Shown here piece after piece: positions 53,585 through 59,500 of a stretch of DNA of 64,000 nucleotides. Origin of the DNA: Orientallactaga sibirica. Lineage: Eukaryota; Chordata; Mammalia; Rodentia; Dipodidae. The stretch's first letter is position 1. Every line of letters begins with the position of its first letter. The notes beneath the pieces are model-generated. The model searched no databases, was not told the DNA's origin, and saw only the letters and a list, made by a program, of their open reading frames with translations. Position numbers and translations under genes: made by a program. The stretch is taken from NCBI GenBank assembly GCA_036365145.1, contig JAEOAD010000034.1, forward strand, positions 13,855,501-13,919,500. Direction: 5' to 3'.

Positions 53585-56500
53585 AGGCAAGTCCAACAGA
53601 CTGGCCTTTTTTTTTTTTTTTTAAATGCAAGAGAGTGAGAGAGAGCGAACTGGCACTCCAGGGACCCCAGCCACTGTGGTTGGACTGCAGACGTATGTAT
53701 GTGCGACTTTGAGAGCTTGTGTCACCTCATGCATCTGGATTATGTGGGACCTGGAGAGTTGAACATGGGTCCTTAGGCTTTGCAGGCAAGCACCTTAACT
53801 GCTAAGACATCTCTCTGACCCTGTATCATCATTTTCAATCAGCTTTTTTGGGTTCAAGTCACCTTATCCTCTCATAGCAACTTCAGTCAGGGAACCCCAC
53901 CACATGCTACTGGCCATGAAAAGGCAAGTACTACCTTCTGTGGGAAGACCCTACTTCATCTCCAATAGCAAAAACAATAAGGAACTTCAATGTATAGCTT
54001 AACATAGAAATGTTCCTAGCACCTGTTCAAAAACTTGGGGGAGGGGACCATGTTACTTTCTTCAAAAAAATCACTACATGCTTCTAGCACCACTGGATTC
54101 CTACTTTTGATGATGATGGTGGTGGCGGTGGTAGCTGCGGCATAAAGTACCAATAGCCTTGTCTTTTGGAAGGGTCTGCCATATTGCTGATGAATTCGTT
54201 CTGACAGGAAACGTCATGCTGGAGCCCAGCAATTTCTTCTAAAACATTTTCAAAGCCTCCTTTGTTATCTGCAAAGGAACACCACTCTATGAAGTTGGCA
54301 TGAAAAATCATGCACTTCCTTTCTTTTCCAGCATACTAGAGACTCCAAGAGAACCAATGAATTTTGTCTTTTCCTCAAAGCCTGCCCTCAGCAATTAGTT
54401 TCTGCGAATAAGAGGACATCCTTTGTCCATCAATTACAATGTAATTTCAGAGAAAGCAAACAGATTTGTAAATATTGTATCTTTTGAAATCACCATCTAA
54501 TTAAGCTCCTCAATTATACAAAATGCTTTTTAAAGCCTCTCATTTATTAATTAATTAAGCTCATTAGGTCAGGCATGGAATTGATTTTCATCAGTTAGAT
54601 ACATTGGTTAAAGGCACAAAATAAGGCAATTTAGTTTTATAACTAAAAAACCACCCCAAATCAAAGGTCAATAATACTTTACCAGTCCCAGTGAGGTCTA
54701 GCAAATTCCGAAGCCTTGTGATCTCAGTCCTCTGCCTCTCCATTGTCTCATTCAGTTTCTCAATTTCTAGCGCCTGTGAGTTTGCTCCTCTAGCACCTAC
54801 ATCTGCTTTCTCCATCTCAATTTGAAACTATTAAAAAAGCAGACACAGAGTTGCCAGTGAATGGTTTTCCAGTGAATGGCTTTCTCTTGGAACTTGATTG
54901 TAACCACACCACTTATTCTTTGCCAGCGAGGAAAGCACCTCACTCTTGTTTTCTCTGCACACAGAGGATGAAGTACTGACTACTGATGGCACTTCAGAGC
55001 GCTCTGAGAGATCACCTACAGTACTTGAGTCTTTTAGGATCTAACAAGAACCCAATAGGGAGGGCAGCTCACAGTAACAACACTGACCTGCTCCTCTCTC
55101 TCCCTGAGAAGATTCTGCAGCAGTTCGATCTCTGCTTCAGCTTGGGTCAGGTCCTTGGCCGCTTGTGCTGCCTTTCTGCTGAACATTTCCACATCCTGCA
55201 ACTCCTACTGGGACAGAGTATGAGAAGGGCACACTGATATTCATTACTTCCTCCTGTCTTTATCACCTTGCCTGCCTATGTGGTTCCAAGCCCACCTTCT
55301 CTTATGCTGGGCAGTCTCTCCAACTCAATAGGGGCCAATGGGCACGTGCCATATGAGGAATAAGAGCTTTTTCTTCATTGTTCTATAGTTTTCCATAGCT
55401 GATGTCTCTGGGATCTCAAAAGATTTTTTTTCCTCTCCTATAGTTACTATGTTAATCTCATTAAAATTGGCATCCTGTAAAGTACTATAACCACATCTTA
55501 CACCGGTGTCCTATAGTGACTCCATAAGGAGACAGTGGTAGTGACCTCCATAAGGACACTGCTGTACTTTAAGGTAGGAACAGTTGTTTCATTGAATGGT
55601 TTCTTTCATGACTTAAGAGTACAGAGTCCATGAGAGTGCAAAATAAACACGTGGGAGTTGTGAAGAAGAAATAAAATCTTCAGGTCTTAAGAAAAACAGA
55701 CAGCCTCATAGTAGTTTATAAGATAGACAAAATCAGGGCTGGGGAGATAGCTCAGCAGTTAAAGATGCTTGCTTGCAAGCCTGACAGCCTATGTTTAATT
55801 TCCTAGCACCTATATAAAGCCAGACACAAAGTAGAACACATATCTATCTATACTGCAATCCCTAAGTGCTTATGACAATAGGAGGTGGGATCCAGGAAAA
55901 GCTAGACACTTGCAAACAGTAATAGCAAGAAAGACTGTCTTAAAAAGGTGGGACAGGAGAAATAGCAGGGTTGTCCTCTGACCTCCACAAGTACACTGTG
56001 GCATGTGTGCACCCATATACACATACATCATACACATACACAGAAAACACACACACAAAAAAATAGTCAAAGTCTGTAACAAGAGATAAGTAATCCAAGT
56101 TGTCTTTTTGTATAAAAAATATATATATATATATTTGAAAGGAGAGAGAATGGGCACACCAGAGCATCTAGCCACTGCAAACAAACTCCAGACACATGTG
56201 CTCCTTGTGCATCTGGCTTACATGTGTCCTGGGGAATCTAACCTAGGTCCTTTGGCTTCGTAGGCAAAATGGCTTAACTGCTAAGCCATCTTTCCAGCCC
56301 AGTTGTTGTCTTTTTGACAATAGCAGCACTGACAGAAACTCACTGTGATCACATGGACTAACCTCTGCTCGCTCTTGATTAATTTTCCTAACAGTTCCAT
56401 GTAGGGACTTGAGCTGATCTTTGGCAATGGTGAGCTCAGCTGCAGCTAGTTGATCAGAAGCAGCCACAGCTTTCTTCAGACTTTTCAGTTCTTTATCTAA

Positions 56501-59500
56501 ACCAAGAAACTGCTCCTGAGCTTTGGCATCTTCATGCTTCTTCTGCAATAAAAGGTGATAGTAAAGAATTAAGATATAAGCTCCAGGAGAGCAGGGACTC
56601 TGTTCACTGCTGTATGGTCCCTGTCTATAACAATAACTAAACGAATAAACAATCTCAAAACAGGTAAACTTTTTAAAAGAATGTTTTCTTAGTTTGGAAT
56701 TGCAGTTTCTTCATTCACTGAAAAAACATTTCTTGGCACCATCATTAAATGGACAGACAAGTCTTCAAAATTACTGAATCAGGGTCTGGATGTGCGGTGG
56801 TGAAGTGAGGGAGGTGAAAGCAGGAGCACAGGGAAGAGACTGAAATGGGCAAACCATGAAGGGGCTTATGATCTCTGATCTTAACAACGTTGGCTGCTCT
56901 GGGGAGCCAGGTATATGCATAGGACTGGAATCTGTCAGATGGCCATAGCAGTAGACCAGGAGGGGATGGCTAGATAAGTGTGGGAGCATCAGAGAAGGAA
57001 ATGTGTAGAAGTTGTAGATAAATTCTGGAGGTGGATTCAAAAGGACTTGGAAAGTCATGGGTTTCCATGAAGCGTGAGGCAAATCACTCACTGAGATTAG
57101 AAGAAGGGAGATGGTAGATCCAAGAATGGCAAAACCCTGAACTGGTGAGATGAGAGGAGAACTTAATGGTAGAAAGGGTAATCAATGTTGCTCATGTGAG
57201 ATTGGTGACGATGAGATTGTAGTAACACCATTGTGCTGGGTGGTGAATTGTTTTTTTCTCTCTCTCCAGGAACATCAAGCATGAATGCAGACCCAAAGAA
57301 AGCAGTTTTGCCAGGGAAGTGAGACAGGACAAGAGTCAAGGGACTTGAAGATATCATAAAAGGGCGGGGGGCAGGGGCTTAGTATTAGGCCATAAACGAT
57401 GGGGCTAATAATAAGCTGGAAGGTTGAAAAAATTGTTGGCATAAAGATGGCAGGAAGAGATAATATAATCAGAGTGTGACATCAGAGTATGATTTCAGGA
57501 GTGGTAAGAGAAATTTCTGGATTTGATAAAGCCCAGGATAAGACAGAGTTGAGGGTGGATGGAGAAAGGCTATCAAAGAGTCAAAGGTATTAGGAAAGGA
57601 ATATGAGTTTAAAAGTAATTTTCCATGGGTGTGTCCAATTAGGCAAGCAGTTTCTAAGGTGGCAAATTCATTCCACTATCATTTGTTAAAGCTTACCTGA
57701 ACTGGCCCTAAGGTTAGTTCTCACACTCCCAATTTTCCTTTCCATCTATGATGACATCCTATCTCAGGGCCTCACTAAGATCAGGTTCAGCACTGTTCCA
57801 GCAATGTAAACAGACATGGTGTGGATTTTACTCCTCAGCTGACCTATCACCAGGAGCAGGAACTGAGGAAGCAGCTATTTAAGTGCTTTATTTTCTAGCC
57901 TTCCCACCTTTTTCTCTAACTCCTGGAGTTGGCCCAGAATTCTCTCCTTTTCTTCATCAGCTTCCTGAAGTTGGAGATCTGTAAGGCCTTGGATTTCTTC
58001 CATACTTTTTAGATGTTCTTGCAAATAGTGAATTTCATTTTCCAATTGTTGGATTCTTGCATCATGTTGTCGTTTATCAAAATTAATCTGTTAGGAAATC
58101 AAGTTTTAAGAGTAATTTTTTTTTGAGACAAGATCTTGCTATGTAGCCCAAATTGGCTTTGAACTTGCACTCTTCCTCCTCAGCCTTCCAAGCTCTGAGA
58201 TGACAGGCTTCAGTCATCACACAAGGCTCTTTGGGGAGATTTTTGCTTGTTTGAGACAGGGTTTCATATCCCCCAAGCTAACCTCAAACTCACTATGTGG
58301 CCAAAGCTGGCCATGAACTTATGATCCTTCTGCTCCTACCTCCTGAGTGCTAGGATTATAGGTGTACAGTATCATGCCCAGGGCAAAATGTTTTAAGTGA
58401 CTCTAAAATCCCACTGCAACAACAACAAAAATATGTTATAGAGTTATCTTTCCTTTTATCTTTCCTATAGAATCAATAAAATTTGTCTACCAGATGCATT
58501 AATCTTGCTCTTACAGGGTTTGAATGTTTGCTTTACTATTAATATCAGTAATCAAAGCCATACTCTGGCACCACACTATCCTTTAGTAGTGATGTTGTTT
58601 ACCTATTATAAAACATCTCACGTGCTTTCAAAGAAAGGAAGGCAGTGTTACAAATAGGTCTGACTCTGACATTAGGATTTTAGTAACACCCACCTAGATT
58701 TGTTGTGAGTGAAAATAACAACAGTTAATGGAAAATTTATGAGAAAGGAAGCATTAGTATTTGCCAAGGCTGCCCTCCCCCCACCCCAACCACCCTCCGT
58801 TGCTTCTCCTCCTTTTCTTACTCTTGCTTCAAGGGCTCTTTCGCAGGCCTGCCTGAACTCTTCTTGTCCATTTGCCAATTGCTCTTGCTGGAGAGCCATT
58901 TCCTCATGGAGTTTCCTTTCCCTAACTTGTGCTTCCTCTCTTTCCCACTGGGAGTGTGCAAGGATTTCATTGAACTGTTTCTGTAAATCAGCAAGACTTT
59001 TCCCTAAGACATCTGAAGGATTATGGATTCTAGTAAGGAGGAAAAAAAAAAACAGACAGTATAAAGGTGACATTTTATTTTTGATGTGGGATGCAAAGAT
59101 CCTGTTTATATCAGTGCAATAGTAAAAAGATCTGTGCAAAGGGACTGGCATCAATCCACAGCAAGTGACTGAGTTCTGCCAAAGTACACATCATCTGATC
59201 ACTCCACCAACTCTGAAAACATCGGCTCATATTGGGCTAAGAGTAAATGGTCATGTATTTGAAATGACCCATTTTTTTTTTTTACTCATTTCTGCTTAAA
59301 ATGCGCAGAATGGCTTTACTCCTGACCACATACAGTGAACTTTCAATACCTTTTACATTATCTTTACCTGTTTTTAAATAAATACCAAAAAACTAAAAAA
59401 AAAAAAATCAGAATTAAACAAGCTTGTATCACAGTCTTTTGGAAACATCATTAGAAGAACCTTTCAAAAAGAAATTAGTGATTAATAGAACTGAGGTCAG

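Noticed and set aside
58709..59122. 137-codon open frame on the + strand
   Set aside because: A mirror of CNTRL exon w3; the - strand reading matches centriolin and has proper splice sites.
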